A stretch of DNA of 64,000 bases, from assembly GCA_963714145.1 (NCBI GenBank), contig OY970235.1:434001-498000 (forward strand), read 5' to 3'. Below, piece after piece: positions 25,246-33,842 of this stretch (position 1 is the first letter of the stretch; each line of letters starts with the position of its first letter). The stretch is from JBBWZH01 sp035544115. Lineage in GTDB: Bacteria > Actinomycetota > Actinomycetes > Mycobacteriales > CADCTP01. Both the position numbers and the translations under genes were made by a program. The notes below the pieces were generated by a model that saw nothing but the letters and a program-made list of their open reading frames with translations, ran no database searches and was not told the DNA's origin.

Positions 25246-28200
25246 GTGCACCTCAAGAGCCTCACGCTGAAGGGCTTCAAGTCCTTCGCTTCGGCCACCA
25301 CCCTGCGGTTCGAGCCCGGGATCACCTGCGTGGTCGGTCCCAACGGCTCGGGCAAGTCCAACATCGTGGACGCGATGTCCTGGGTGCTGGGCGAACAGGG
25401 TGCGAAGGCGCTGCGTGGCGGCAAGATGGAAGACGTGATCTTCGCCGGCACCGCCGGCCGCGCTCCGCTGGGCCGCGCCGAGGTCACCCTCACCATCGAC
25501 AACACCGACGGCGCGTTGCCGATCGACTACACCGAGGTCTCGATCACCCGCCGGATGTTTCGGTCCGGCGAGAGCGAATATGAGATCAACGGCAATCATT
25601 GCCGGTTACTGGATATCCAGGAGCTGTTGTCCGATTCCGGTATTGGCCGGGAAATGCACGTTATCGTCGGACAGGGTCAGCTCGACTCGGTTCTGCAGGC
25701 CAAGCCGGAGGACCGGCGCGGTTTCATCGAGGAGGCCGCCGGCGTCCTGAAGCACCGTAAGCGCAAGGAAAAAGCGCTGCGGAAGCTCGACGCCATGCAG
25801 GCCAACCTGACCCGGCTGACCGACCTCACCGCCGAGTTGCGGCGTCAGCTCAAGCCGCTGGGCCGGCAGGCCGAGGTCGCCCGGCGGGCCGCCGGCGTAC
25901 AGGCCGACCTGCGCGACGCCCGGCTCCGCCTGCTCGCCGACGACCTGCTCGCCCTGCGCGCCGAGCTGGCCCGCGAGGTGGCCGACGAGAGCGCGCTGCG
26001 GGAGCGGCGCACGGTGGTGGAGCGCGACCTCACCGTCGCCCGCGCCCGGGAATCCGAACTGGACGCGGCGATGTCGGCGGACGCGCCGGTACTGGCTCGG
26101 GCGCAGGAGATCTGGTACCGACTGTCCGCTTTGGAGGAACGCTTCCGCGGCACCGCGCGGCTGGCCTCCGAGCGGGCCCGGCACCTGTCGGCGGACACGG
26201 CAGAGGCCCGGTCCGGCCGCGACCCGGAACTGATGGAGGCCGAGGCGGCCGATGTCCGCGAGCAGGAAGCGGAGCTGCGCGAGGCACTGGCGATCGACCG
26301 TGACCAGCTGACCGAGGCGGTGTCCGAGCGGCAGTCGGTGGAGCGCCGGCTGACCGAGGCGGAACGGGCCCTGGTGGCCGCGGTGCGCGCGGTGGCCGAC
26401 CGCCGCGAGGGGCTGGCCCGGCTGGCCGGCTCGGTGCAGTCGGTGCGCACCCGGGTGGAGTCGAAGGCCGAGGAGATCGCCCGGCTGGCCGCTGCCGGCA
26501 GCGAGGCGCGCGACCGGGCCGCCCGCGCGCAGGCCGAGTTCGACGCGCTGCAGGCCGAGGTCGGCGCGCTGGACGAGGGTGAGTTCGGGCTGGACGCCCG
26601 GCACGAGGCGGCGACCGGGCGGTACGAGCAGGCCCGGGCGAAGGTCCGTGAGTTGACCGACGCGCAGCGCGAGGCGGAGCGCGACCGGGCCACCTGGTCG
26701 GCCCGCCGCGACGCGCTACAGCTGGGCCTGGCCCGCAAGGACGGCGCCGGCGCGCTGCTGGCCGCCGGCGACCGGCTGCCCGGCCTGCTCGGCTCGGTGG
26801 CCGCGCTGCTGACCGTCGAGCCGGGCGCGGAAGGCGCGGTGGCCGCCGCACTGGGCGCCCTCGCCGACGCCGTCGCGATCGACTCCACCGACGGCGCGGT
26901 CGCCGCGATCGAACTGTTGAAGGCCGACGACGCCGGCCGGGCCGGCCTCCTCGTCGGCGCCTACGAATCCACAGTGGACGTCCCAACTGGACAATCCACT
27001 ATGGACCGCCGGGACGGCTGGCCGGACCTGCCGGCCGGCGCGCGCTGGGCGGTCGACCTGGTGCAGGCGCCGGCCGCGTTGCGGGCCGCGTTGCACCGGG
27101 CGCTGGACCGGGTGGCGGTGGTGGCCGACCTGCCGGCCGCCCGCAGCCTGGTCGCCGATCACCCGGCGGTCCGCGCCGTGACCGCCGCCGGCGACCTGCT
27201 CGGCAGTTACTCGGCTGCCGGTGGTTCGGCCAGCGCGCCCAGCGTCATCGAGGTGCAGGCCGCGGTGGACGAGGCGATCGAGCGGCTGGCCGACGCCGAG
27301 CAGCGGCGCGGCCAGCTGGCCGCCGGGCTGACCGAGGCGAAGGCGGCCGAGGCGCACGGTAAGGCCGAGGTCGAGACCGCGATGGCGGCGCTGAACGAGT
27401 CGGACGCGAAGATGAACGCGGTCGCCGAGCAGCTGGCCCGGCTCGGCGCCGCGGCCCGCTCAGCGGTCGGTGAGGCCGACCGGCTGGACCGGGCCCGCGC
27501 CGACGCCGCCGGCAAGCGCGACCGCGACCTGGCCGAGCTCGCCAGCCTGGAGGAGCGGTTCAGCGCGGCCGAGTCGGTCCCGCTGGACGAGGAGCCGTCC
27601 ACCGACGAGCGGGACGCCCTGCAGGCCGGCGTGGGCGCGACCCGGCAGGCCGAGATGGAGGCCCGGCTGGCGGTGCGCACCGGCGAGGAGCGGGTGCGCG
27701 CGGTGGCCGGTCGCGCCGAGTCCCTGCTGCGCGCTGCGGCCACCGAGCGGGCCGCCCGGGCCCGGCACGAGCAGCGCCAGGCGGCCCGGGCCCAGGGCGC
27801 GCTGGTGGCCGCCGCGGTGGCCGAGGCGGCCCAGTTCGCGCTGACCCGGATCGCCGGCTCGCTGGTCACCGCCGCCGCCGAGCGGGACGCCGCGCAGCAG
27901 GCCCGGGTGGTCCGCGAGGGCGAGCTGCTGGCGCTGCGCGCGTCCAGCCGGGAGCTGGCCACCGAACTGGACCAGCTGACCGACGTCGTGCACCGGGACG
28001 AGATCGCCCGGGCCGAGCAGCGGCTGCGGATCGAGCAGCTGGAGGCGAAGGCCGCCGAGGAGCACGGCGTCGACCTGGAGACGCTGGTCGCCGAGTACGG
28101 CCCGGAGCAGCTGGTGCCGCCGTCGGCCGCCGAGGTTGCCAAGGCCGAGGCGGACGGCAAGCCGGCGCCCGGGCCTGGCCCGTACGACCGGCCCAGCCAG

Positions 28201-28848
28201 GAGAAGCGGGCCGCCCGGGCCGAGCGCGACCTGGCCCTGCTCGGCAAGGTCAACCCGCTGGCGCTGGAGGAGTTCGCGGCGCTGGAGGAACGGCACGCGT
28301 TCCTGTCCACCCAGCTGGAGGACCTCAAGGCGACCCGGCGCGACCTGCTCACCGTGGTGCGCGAAGTGGACGAGCGAATACACGAAGTGTTCGCGTCCGC
28401 GTACGCCGACACCGCCCGGGAGTTCGAGATCGTGTTCCGGACGCTGTTCCCGGGTGGCGAGGGCCGGCTGCTGCTGACCGACCCGAACGACCTGCTGGCC
28501 ACCGGCGTCGAGGTCGAGGCGCGGCCGCCGGGCAAGAAGATCAAGCGGCTCTCGCTGCTGTCCGGCGGCGAGCGGTCGCTGACCGCGGTGGCGCTGCTGG
28601 TCGCGATCTTCCGGGCCCGCCCGTCCCCGTTCTACGTGATGGACGAGGTCGAGGCGGCGCTGGACGACGTCAACCTGGGCCGGCTGCTCACCCTGGTGGA
28701 GGAGCTGCGGGACACCAGCCAGCTGATCATCATCACCCACCAGAAGCGCACCATGGAGATCGCCGACGCGCTGTACGGGGCGAGCATGCGGGGCGACGGC
28801 ATCACCCAGGTGATCAGCCAGCGGCTGCGCGAGCGCGAGTCGGCCTGA
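25246..28848 (+). CDS. smc: Chromosome segregation protein SMC
   Basis: 1200 residues, the normal length. The N-terminal head has MHLKSLTLKGFKSFA and Walker A GPNGSGKS (31-38). Long coiled coils flank a hinge at about 500-660 (LLGSVAALLTVEPGAEGAVAAAL). The C-terminal head has the ABC signature LSGGERSLTAVALL (about 1105) and Walker B FYVMDEVEAALDD (about 1130). SMC with ScpA/ScpB compacts and segregates chromosomes. GTG 25246 follows GGAGAAGA. A 228-base gap upstream shows nothing distinctive. Confidence 0.98.
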   Translation: MHLKSLTLKGFKSFASATTLRFEPGITCVVGPNGSGKSNIVDAMSWVLGEQGAKALRGGKMEDVIFAGTAGRAPLGRAEVTLTIDNTDGALPIDYTEVSITRRMFRSGESEYEINGNHCRLLDIQELLSDSGIGREMHVIVGQGQLDSVLQAKPEDRRGFIEEAAGVLKHRKRKEKALRKLDAMQANLTRLTDLTAELRRQLKPLGRQAEVARRAAGVQADLRDARLRLLADDLLALRAELAREVADESALRERRTVVERDLTVARARESELDAAMSADAPVLARAQEIWYRLSALEERFRGTARLASERARHLSADTAEARSGRDPELMEAEAADVREQEAELREALAIDRDQLTEAVSERQSVERRLTEAERALVAAVRAVADRREGLARLAGSVQSVRTRVESKAEEIARLAAAGSEARDRAARAQAEFDALQAEVGALDEGEFGLDARHEAATGRYEQARAKVRELTDAQREAERDRATWSARRDALQLGLARKDGAGALLAAGDRLPGLLGSVAALLTVEPGAEGAVAAALGALADAVAIDSTDGAVAAIELLKADDAGRAGLLVGAYESTVDVPTGQSTMDRRDGWPDLPAGARWAVDLVQAPAALRAALHRALDRVAVVADLPAARSLVADHPAVRAVTAAGDLLGSYSAAGGSASAPSVIEVQAAVDEAIERLADAEQRRGQLAAGLTEAKAAEAHGKAEVETAMAALNESDAKMNAVAEQLARLGAAARSAVGEADRLDRARADAAGKRDRDLAELASLEERFSAAESVPLDEEPSTDERDALQAGVGATRQAEMEARLAVRTGEERVRAVAGRAESLLRAAATERAARARHEQRQAARAQGALVAAAVAEAAQFALTRIAGSLVTAAAERDAAQQARVVREGELLALRASSRELATELDQLTDVVHRDEIARAEQRLRIEQLEAKAAEEHGVDLETLVAEYGPEQLVPPSAAEVAKAEADGKPAPGPGPYDRPSQEKRAARAERDLALLGKVNPLALEEFAALEERHAFLSTQLEDLKATRRDLLTVVREVDERIHEVFASAYADTAREFEIVFRTLFPGGEGRLLLTDPNDLLATGVEVEARPPGKKIKRLSLLSGGERSLTAVALLVAIFRARPSPFYVMDEVEAALDDVNLGRLLTLVEELRDTSQLIIITHQKRTMEIADALYGASMRGDGITQVISQRLRERESA

Positions 28849-28921
28849 CCCGACCGGGTGTTCCGGGGTTGTCACCCGAACGTGGTGTCCGGTCGGCCGG
28901 TTAGCCCGGATGGGGAGCGGT

Positions 28922-28939
28922 GGCCCGCCAGGGCGGGCC
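28922..28939 (+). terminator. Hairpin after smc
   Basis: GGCCCGC (28922-28928) pairs with GCGGGCC (28933-28939) around CAGG, 74 bases after the smc stop. No U-tract. Confidence 0.45.
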
Positions 28940-29021
28940 GTTGCTGTCGCCTGAACGCGGTGTTCCCGCTCCGATCGGGCGGACGTAACACTGCGGTAGC
29001 CCGGGCATACCCGGCTGCTGC

Positions 29022-29027
29022 TAGCCT
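29022..29027 (+). promoter_or_regulatory. -10-like TAGCCT, leaderless start for the antitoxin gene
   Basis: TAGCCT lies eight bases before GTG 29036, without a ribosome site between. Confidence 0.45.
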
Positions 29028-29035
29028 CGGCAACC

Positions 29036-29290
29036 GTGCCGGCCATCCAGATCCGCAGGGTCCCGTCAGACCTGCACGAGCGGCTTCGCCGCAAGGCTGC
29101 GGCCGCGCACGTTTCGGTGAGCCAGTACGTGCTGCGGCTGCTCGAGCGTGACGTGGGGCAGCCGTCCACCGAAGAATGGCTGGCCTCGCTGGCCGACCGT
29201 GAGCCGGTGCCGCACGTGGATCTGACCGCGCTGCTGGACGAGGCACGCCAGGGGCAGGACGCCCAGTTCGCACGTGTATTGCGTCATTGA
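29036..29290 (+). CDS. FitA/VapB-type ribbon-helix-helix antitoxin
   Basis: 84 residues. MPAIQIRRVPSDLHERLRRKAAAAHVSVSQYVLRLLERDV is the FitA-like Arc/MetJ ribbon-helix-helix fold that binds DNA as a dimer. The C-terminal half (EEWLASLADREPVPH) is the likely toxin-binding tail. It overlaps the PIN toxin gene by 17 bases, the usual vapBC layout in which antitoxin comes first and the complex autorepresses. Confidence 0.88.
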   Translation: MPAIQIRRVPSDLHERLRRKAAAAHVSVSQYVLRLLERDVGQPSTEEWLASLADREPVPHVDLTALLDEARQGQDAQFARVLRH

Positions 29291-29660
29291 CGCCGGCGCG
29301 CTGTTCGAGCTGCTGCTCCGTGGCCTGCGGGCCGGCGCGGTAGAACGCGCCGTGGACGGGCGCGACCTGGTCGCCCCGGCGGTGATCGATGCCGAGATCA
29401 TGGCCGCGCTGCGCGGGCTGGAGCGCAGCCACTCGCTCTCCGCGGCCCGGGCCGGCGCCGCGCTGGAGGACCTCCGCCGGTCCCCGGTACGGCGTTTCCC
29501 GCTGGCGCCGCTGCTGGACCGGGCCTGGTCCTTCCGGGACAAGCTGACCGCGTACGAGGCGCTCTACGTGGCGCTGGCGATCGACCTGGACTGCCCGCTG
29601 GTCACCACCGACGACCGGATCCCGTCGCCGCGCCTGCCGGCCACCGTGATCATCGCCTGA
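29274..29660 (+). CDS. VapC-type PIN ribonuclease toxin
   Basis: 128 residues. The PIN fold acidic residues are visible: VIDAGALFELL (Asp at strand 1), the Glu in DAEIMAALRGLE, and LTAYEALYVALAIDLDCPLVTTDDR (Glu and Asp of the active site). VapC toxins cleave RNAs, often tRNA or rRNA; the target here is unknown. GTG 29274 lies inside the antitoxin gene, so the two are translationally coupled. Confidence 0.88.
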   Translation: MYCVIDAGALFELLLRGLRAGAVERAVDGRDLVAPAVIDAEIMAALRGLERSHSLSAARAGAALEDLRRSPVRRFPLAPLLDRAWSFRDKLTAYEALYVALAIDLDCPLVTTDDRIPSPRLPATVIIA

Positions 29661-29686
29661 ACCGCCGGGCCAGCATTGGGCCGGGA

Positions 29687-29740
29687 CATGCCGACCGGCC
29701 CGGCCGGCGCCCGGGTTCCGGGGCCGATCGGGCCGGCATG
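29687..29740. terminator. Candidate bidirectional terminator between vapC and the roadblock genes
   Basis: CATGCCG (29687-29693) and CGGCATG (29734-29740) form outer arms around GC-rich partly self-complementary sequence, between convergent genes. Confidence 0.35.
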
Positions 29741-29746
29741 GGTCGA

Positions 29747-30229
29747 TCAGTAGGGCGGGTCGACCGGTGGCAGGCTGCTGTAGTCGGGTCCGGGTACCAG
29801 TTCGGCGATCCGGTCGGCGCTGCGGCGGGCCTCCAGGTGCAGCCGGCCCACGTTGCTCGCCGGGCTCGCCAGTACGGTCAGCACGGCGATCGGGCCGGCC
29901 GCGTACACCGCGACGTACCCGTGGCTGCCCCAGGTGACGCTGTTGCGGAACTGGCCGCGGGACAGCGTCGCGGTGGCCCGCTCACCCAGCCCGTGCATCG
30001 TGGCGGCCAGTGCGGCAGCCGTGTTCGACTCCGTGTCGGGCATGTCCTGGGCGATCAGCAGGCCCTCGACGGTGGCGACCAGAACGCCGTCGACGCCGGG
30101 GACCTGCTCGCGCAGTCGGTCGATCTCCTCCGCGATGGCGGTGGCGTCGACCGGCGGCATCCGCGGCCTGTTCGGGCGGCGGAACGCGGACCAGGTTGTC
30201 TCGGTGGTGGTTTCCTCCTGCGCGCTCAC
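29747..30229 (-). CDS. Roadblock/LC7 domain protein (GRLHLEAR subtype, copy 1)
   Basis: 160 residues. After a disordered 40-residue N-terminus, the fold runs from VPGVDGVLVATVEGLLIAQD through GYVAVYAAGPIAVLTVLA to NVGRLHLEARRSADRIAELVP. These match the roadblock/LC7 (MglB-like) family, which bind or activate small Ras-like GTPases in other bacteria. It resembles the protein at 33381-33773, so they are paralogues. Start GTG 30229 follows GGGGAGGGGG. It is the second gene of a two-gene minus-strand unit with 30276-30644. No GTPase gene is near. Confidence 0.85.
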   Translation of the reverse strand: MSAQEETTTETTWSAFRRPNRPRMPPVDATAIAEEIDRLREQVPGVDGVLVATVEGLLIAQDMPDTESNTAAALAATMHGLGERATATLSRGQFRNSVTWGSHGYVAVYAAGPIAVLTVLASPASNVGRLHLEARRSADRIAELVPGPDYSSLPPVDPPY

Positions 30230-30275
30230 CAGTCCCCCTCCCCGGCTGGTGCCGAGCTCCTCGTCAGACCACGGG

Positions 30276-30644
30276 TCAGACGACGAGGTCGGCTTCGATG
30301 CGCCTGAGGTGGTGCCGGGCCAGCGCCAGGTTCGCCTTGCTGCGATCCAGTGCCATGTACAGGAACAGCGACCCGCTCGGGCCGCGGTTCATCAGCCGGA
30401 TCAGGTGGTACTGGGTGCTGAGCGTGATCAGAATGTCCTCGATGCTCTCGGACAGCTGCAGCGAGGCGAGCGTCCGCATCTTTGCCCGGACCACCTCGGT
30501 GTTACCGGCCGAGGCGATGTCCAGGTCGAGGTACTTTCCGCCCCCGAGGGTGCCGAGCGCCATCCCGCTGTCGTAATCGACCAGGGCGACCCCGATCGCG
30601 CCGTCGATCTGCATTGCCTCTTTCAGCGCGGACTCGATGTCCAC
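30276..30644 (-). CDS. Roadblock-like protein (YHLIR subtype, copy 1)
   Basis: 122 residues. DGAIGVALVDYDSGMALG starts a roadblock-like alpha/beta fold; SIEDILITLSTQYHLIRLM and LYMALDRSKANLALARHHL are the marks shared with the proteins at 30897-31271 and 32334-33341. It lacks any extra domain. GTG 30644 follows AGGAGG. It is transcribed divergently from 30897-31271. Function unknown; a protein-interaction role is inferred from the fold. Confidence 0.8.
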   Translation of the reverse strand: MDIESALKEAMQIDGAIGVALVDYDSGMALGTLGGGKYLDLDIASAGNTEVVRAKMRTLASLQLSESIEDILITLSTQYHLIRLMNRGPSGSLFLYMALDRSKANLALARHHLRRIEADLVV

Positions 30645-30896
30645 CTGGCCTCCTAAGGCGATTGTTGCTGAAGTCGGACCTCGATATCCCGGCCCGTTCC
30701 CGGCCCGGACCGTAACTGCGTATCACCAGGCACCGCAACACGTTCGGTCACATCGGCGGATTGTCACCGGTGTCCTCATCGGACGGCCACTGTAGACAGT
30801 CGATCAACGACGTTCTGTAGATATTGCCTGGTCCTGGTGCGCTGGACATCGGCTGGCCGTAAGGTGCCGGGCACGGCGACGAGGAATGGGAAAGAG
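30645..30896. other. Divergent promoter region at the centre of the roadblock cluster
   Basis: This 252-base gap separates the two transcription directions of the cluster and is noticeably richer in A/T than its surroundings (for example 30771-30830). No gene and no strong palindrome are seen. It should contain both promoters; I could not pick convincing -35/-10 pairs. Confidence 0.5.
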
Positions 30897-31271
30897 ATGC
30901 TGACGCTCGATGAGTCCCTCAGCCGGGTGATGCGGATCGGTGGCGCCACCGCGGCGGCGTTCGTCGACTACGGCACCGGCGCGGCGCTGCGTACCGCCGG
31001 CGACGCGGGTGGTGGTCTGGACCTGGCGATGGCGGCGGACGGTGCGTCGAGTGTGGTGCGGGCGGCCCGCGCCTCGCTGGCGCAGCTGGGGTTCGCCAAG
31101 GGGGTGGAGGACGTGCTGGTGACCACGCCCAGCCGGTACCACCTGATCCGGACGGTGCGGGACGGCGGCGGTGACGCGCTGCTGCTGTTCGTCGGGCTGG
31201 AGCGGGCCCGGGCGAACCTGGCGCTGAGCCTGCATGAGATCGCCCGGATCGAGCGGGATCTGGCGTCCTGA
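30897..31271 (+). CDS. Roadblock-like protein (YHLIR subtype, copy 2)
   Basis: 124 residues from ATG 30897, preceded by GAGGAA. MLTLDESLSRVMRIGGATAAAFVDYG, GVEDVLVTTPSRYHLIRTV and LFVGLERARANLALSLHEI parallel the divergent 30276-30644 protein segment by segment. The stop is two bases before the next gene's ATG, so it heads an operon with 31274-32290, 32334-33341 and 33381-33773. Confidence 0.82.
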   Translation: MLTLDESLSRVMRIGGATAAAFVDYGTGAALRTAGDAGGGLDLAMAADGASSVVRAARASLAQLGFAKGVEDVLVTTPSRYHLIRTVRDGGGDALLLFVGLERARANLALSLHEIARIERDLAS

Positions 31272-31273
31272 CG

Positions 31274-32290
31274 ATGGAACTGCAGGCCCCACGTCCCGGT
31301 GCGGAGGCGGCCCGGGCCCGGCTGTCCGGCGCGGCGGAACTGCTCGGCCTGACGCTGCAACGCTGCGCCGACGAGCAGGTGACCGGCGCGGTCCAGGTCG
31401 GTGGCGAACCCGGTGGTCTGGTCCACCTGGCCGATGGCCTGACCGTGGCGGTGGAAACCCCCGGGGCGCCGGGGGTCGAGGTGCAGTTGCTGCGGTCCGG
31501 CCGGCTCACCGAGTCGGACTGGTCCGGCGCGATCGGCGCGATCGCCGGTGATCCGGCCGGCGCGATCCGGCTCGGCCCGGAGTTGATCAGTCGCGGGCTG
31601 GTGTCGGCCGCCGAACTGGAGCAGCTCGCCGTGGCCGCGGTGTTCGACGGGACGTTCGCGGTCGCCACCGGCCAGGTGATCGACTGCCGGCTGGTCTCCA
31701 CCGACCCGTTCTGGTTGCCGGCGGTGCCGGGCATCACGGCCGACCGGCTCTGGCAGGAACTCGACCGGCGCCGGCACGTGCTCGCCGGCCGGCGTGAGCC
31801 GGTGGCACACGACCGGGACCGGATCGTGCCGGTGTCCTGGTTGGACCGGGACGCGGTCACGCTCAGCCCCGAGCAGTGGAACCTGCTCAGTCACGCCGAT
31901 GGCCGGCGTACCCCGCGCGATCTCGCCTTCGTGCTCGGCCGCGGCGTATACGCGGTCACCCTGGAGATCGCCCGGCTGCTCGACGCCGGGCTGGTGCAGG
32001 TGGCCTCGCGGCGCGAGGTGCCGCTGCTGCAACCGCTGCCATCCGGTGGCCAGCCACCGGCCCGACGGGTCCCCGCGGCGGGGGATGCCGGCTACGCCGA
32101 CCCGGCCTACCCGGCCGAGGCCGACGGCGCCGAGCGGCGGGACGAGTCGGCGGACCTGCCGCGGCGCCGGCCGGGCACCAGCGGAGCGCCCGGCGCCAGC
32201 GGCGCGCCCGGCGCGAGCACACCGGGCATCGCCGGCCGCTGGGCCGCGCGGTTGCCGCACGCCTGGGCGTCGTGGTCGTCGAACGAGTGA
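31274..32290 (+). CDS. DUF4388/PATAN-like protein of the roadblock cluster
   Basis: 338 residues. The first ~130 residues (EQVTGAVQVGGEPGGLVHLADGLTVAVETPG, ELISRGLVSAAELEQLAVAAVFDGTFAV) resemble DUF4388/PATAN modules, which occur with roadblock proteins and response regulators. A second domain (VTLSPEQWNLLSHADGRRTPRDLAFVLGRG, EIARLLDAGLVQVASR) looks like a winged-helix of the kind found beside PATAN. The C-terminal ~70 residues are disordered. The assignment is by pattern, not certain. Two bases separate it from the upstream roadblock gene. Confidence 0.68.
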   Translation: MELQAPRPGAEAARARLSGAAELLGLTLQRCADEQVTGAVQVGGEPGGLVHLADGLTVAVETPGAPGVEVQLLRSGRLTESDWSGAIGAIAGDPAGAIRLGPELISRGLVSAAELEQLAVAAVFDGTFAVATGQVIDCRLVSTDPFWLPAVPGITADRLWQELDRRRHVLAGRREPVAHDRDRIVPVSWLDRDAVTLSPEQWNLLSHADGRRTPRDLAFVLGRGVYAVTLEIARLLDAGLVQVASRREVPLLQPLPSGGQPPARRVPAAGDAGYADPAYPAEADGAERRDESADLPRRRPGTSGAPGASGAPGASTPGIAGRWAARLPHAWASWSSNE

Positions 32291-32333
32291 GGTAGTTCGT
32301 CCGGTGCCGGCCGGGCAGTGGGAGGGGGAGCGG

Positions 32334-33341
32334 GTGTCCGCAGTGGACGGCGCCATCGCCTGGGCCATGCAGGTGCTCGAGGCCCAGTCCGCCGCGGTGG
32401 TCGACGTCACCACCGGCGCGACGCTCGGTGCCGCCGGCGACCCGGCGCTGCGGTCTGAGTCGGTGGCCGCCGCTGGCACCGCGATGGTGCTGGCCGGCCT
32501 GCACATCGCCCGCCGGCTCGGCCCGAACCAGCCCGAGGACCTGCTCGTCTGCACCGGCGGCTGGTTCCACCTGATCCGGCCGATCTACGCGGCCGGCGAG
32601 GCCGTCGCGTTCGTCCATGTGCTGCTCGACCGCAACCGGACGAACCTCGCCCTGGCCCGCCGTGAACTGGCCCAACTGGCCGGCGGTGAGCTGGCCGCCG
32701 CGGTCACCGCGGTCATCCCGGCCGCGGACGCCGGCTGGCCCGATGGCCAGGCCGCGGCCCGCGATGGCGGCGACGGCTGGTCGGCCTCCCCGGCCGCCGA
32801 CCCGGCCCGGGACGACGGCACCAGCGGCTGGCAGCCCGACCCGGCTGCCGACCCGGCCCGGGACGACGACGGCACCAGCGGCTGGCGGCCCGGCCCGGCT
32901 GCCGGCGCGGCCCGCGATGGGGCCGGCGGCTGGCTGCCCGGGCCAGCCCGGGACCGAGATGCCGGCTGGGGCAGTGGGCCGGCCGCCGGGGCCGAGCCGG
33001 ACCAGAACCCCGGCTGGACCGGCGAGCCGGGCCGCGATCCGGCGGGCCGCGACCCGGCGGGCGGCGACCCCGCCGGCGGCTCGGGCGCCGAACCGTCCAA
33101 CCCGGACGGTCGCCGGGCCGGGCCGGACCCGGCCGGCGCCGGGCGGGACGAGCACGGCCTGCCGGCCGCCCTGCCAAGGCGGCGACCGAACGCGACCTGG
33201 CCGGGCGGCCGCCCGGTCGGCGCGGACCTCCGGTACGCCGGGGCCGGCGTGGCGATCCTGGATCAGATCGTCCAGGAGCCGGCGGCACCGCTGGACGACG
33301 GCACCATGCGCCGCCTCGCCGCCGCGCTCCGCCGGCTCTGA
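32334..33341 (+). CDS. Roadblock-like protein (YHLIR-type domain) with long Trp-containing repeat tail
   Basis: 335 residues. Residues 1-120 form a roadblock-like domain of the same subtype as the two smaller neighbours (PEDLLVCTGGWFHLIRPI, VHVLLDRNRTNLALARREL). A disordered, repetitive tail follows (about 130-255) with units like PAADPARDDGTSGWQP, each with one Trp. A short conserved end reads DLRYAGAGVAILDQIVQEP. GTG 32334 has a strong GGGAGGGGGAG; an earlier in-frame GTG at 32304 is less likely. It sits 43 bases after the DUF4388-like gene. Confidence 0.75.
   Translation: MSAVDGAIAWAMQVLEAQSAAVVDVTTGATLGAAGDPALRSESVAAAGTAMVLAGLHIARRLGPNQPEDLLVCTGGWFHLIRPIYAAGEAVAFVHVLLDRNRTNLALARRELAQLAGGELAAAVTAVIPAADAGWPDGQAAARDGGDGWSASPAADPARDDGTSGWQPDPAADPARDDDGTSGWRPGPAAGAARDGAGGWLPGPARDRDAGWGSGPAAGAEPDQNPGWTGEPGRDPAGRDPAGGDPAGGSGAEPSNPDGRRAGPDPAGAGRDEHGLPAALPRRRPNATWPGGRPVGADLRYAGAGVAILDQIVQEPAAPLDDGTMRRLAAALRRL
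32790..33090 (+). repeat. Intragenic degenerate repeat coding for Trp/Asp/Pro-rich units
   Basis: The two clearest copies read PAADPARDDGTSGWQPD and PAADPARDDDGTSGWRPG at protein level, with matching DNA units (GACCCGGCCCGGGACGAC then GGCACCAGCGGCTGG). Further units decay into DPAGRDPAGGDPAGG. Boundaries are approximate. Confidence 0.6.
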
Positions 33342-33380
33342 ACCCCTTCTGCGCAAGACCCGTTGAGCAAGGAGATTTCA

Positions 33381-33773
33381 GTGAGTCAGGACCTGTTGCT
33401 GGTCACGTTGCGGGCGCTGCGCGACCGGGTGACCGGGGTGGTCGGCCTGGCCGTGGCCAGCGCGGACGGCCTGCTGGTGGCCGCGGATGCCGAAGGCGTC
33501 GAGCCGGACGGGCTGGCCGCGCTGGCCGCCGCCGAGCTGAGCCTCGGCCAGCGGATGGCGCACGTGGTCGGCGTGGGCGCGTTCCGGGAGACCGCGATCC
33601 GGTGCAGCGACGGCTACATCGTGGTCTACGCGGTCGGCGGGCAGGCGCTGCTGGTCGTACTCGGCGACAGCGGCCTCAACATCGGCCGGCTGCATCTGGA
33701 GGCGCGGGCCGCGGTCGACAGGATCGCCGCGCTGCTGCCGGCGCCGCGCGAGCTGCGCGACTACCGCCGCTGA
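33381..33773 (+). CDS. Roadblock/LC7 domain protein (GRLHLEAR subtype, copy 2)
   Basis: 130 residues from GTG 33381, with AAGGAGA five bases upstream. VTGVVGLAVASADGLLVAADAEG, DGYIVVYAVGGQALLVVLGD and NIGRLHLEARAAVDRIAALLP align closely with the protein at 29747-30229, but without its disordered N-terminus. It ends the plus-strand operon of the cluster. Confidence 0.85.
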   Translation: MSQDLLLVTLRALRDRVTGVVGLAVASADGLLVAADAEGVEPDGLAALAAAELSLGQRMAHVVGVGAFRETAIRCSDGYIVVYAVGGQALLVVLGDSGLNIGRLHLEARAAVDRIAALLPAPRELRDYRR

Positions 33774-33780
33774 CCCAGCC

Positions 33781-33807
33781 GCCCGCCGAGGGTGGCCCGC
33801 GGCGGGC
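33781..33807. terminator. Hairpin at the end of the roadblock operon
   Basis: GCCCGCCG (33781-33788) pairs with CGGCGGGC (33800-33807), loop 11 bases, eight bases after the stop and facing a convergent gene. More GGCC-rich complementarity continues to 33840. Confidence 0.5.
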
Positions 33808-33842
33808 TCGGCCGGCCTGCGGCGGCCAGCCGGCCCGGCGGC

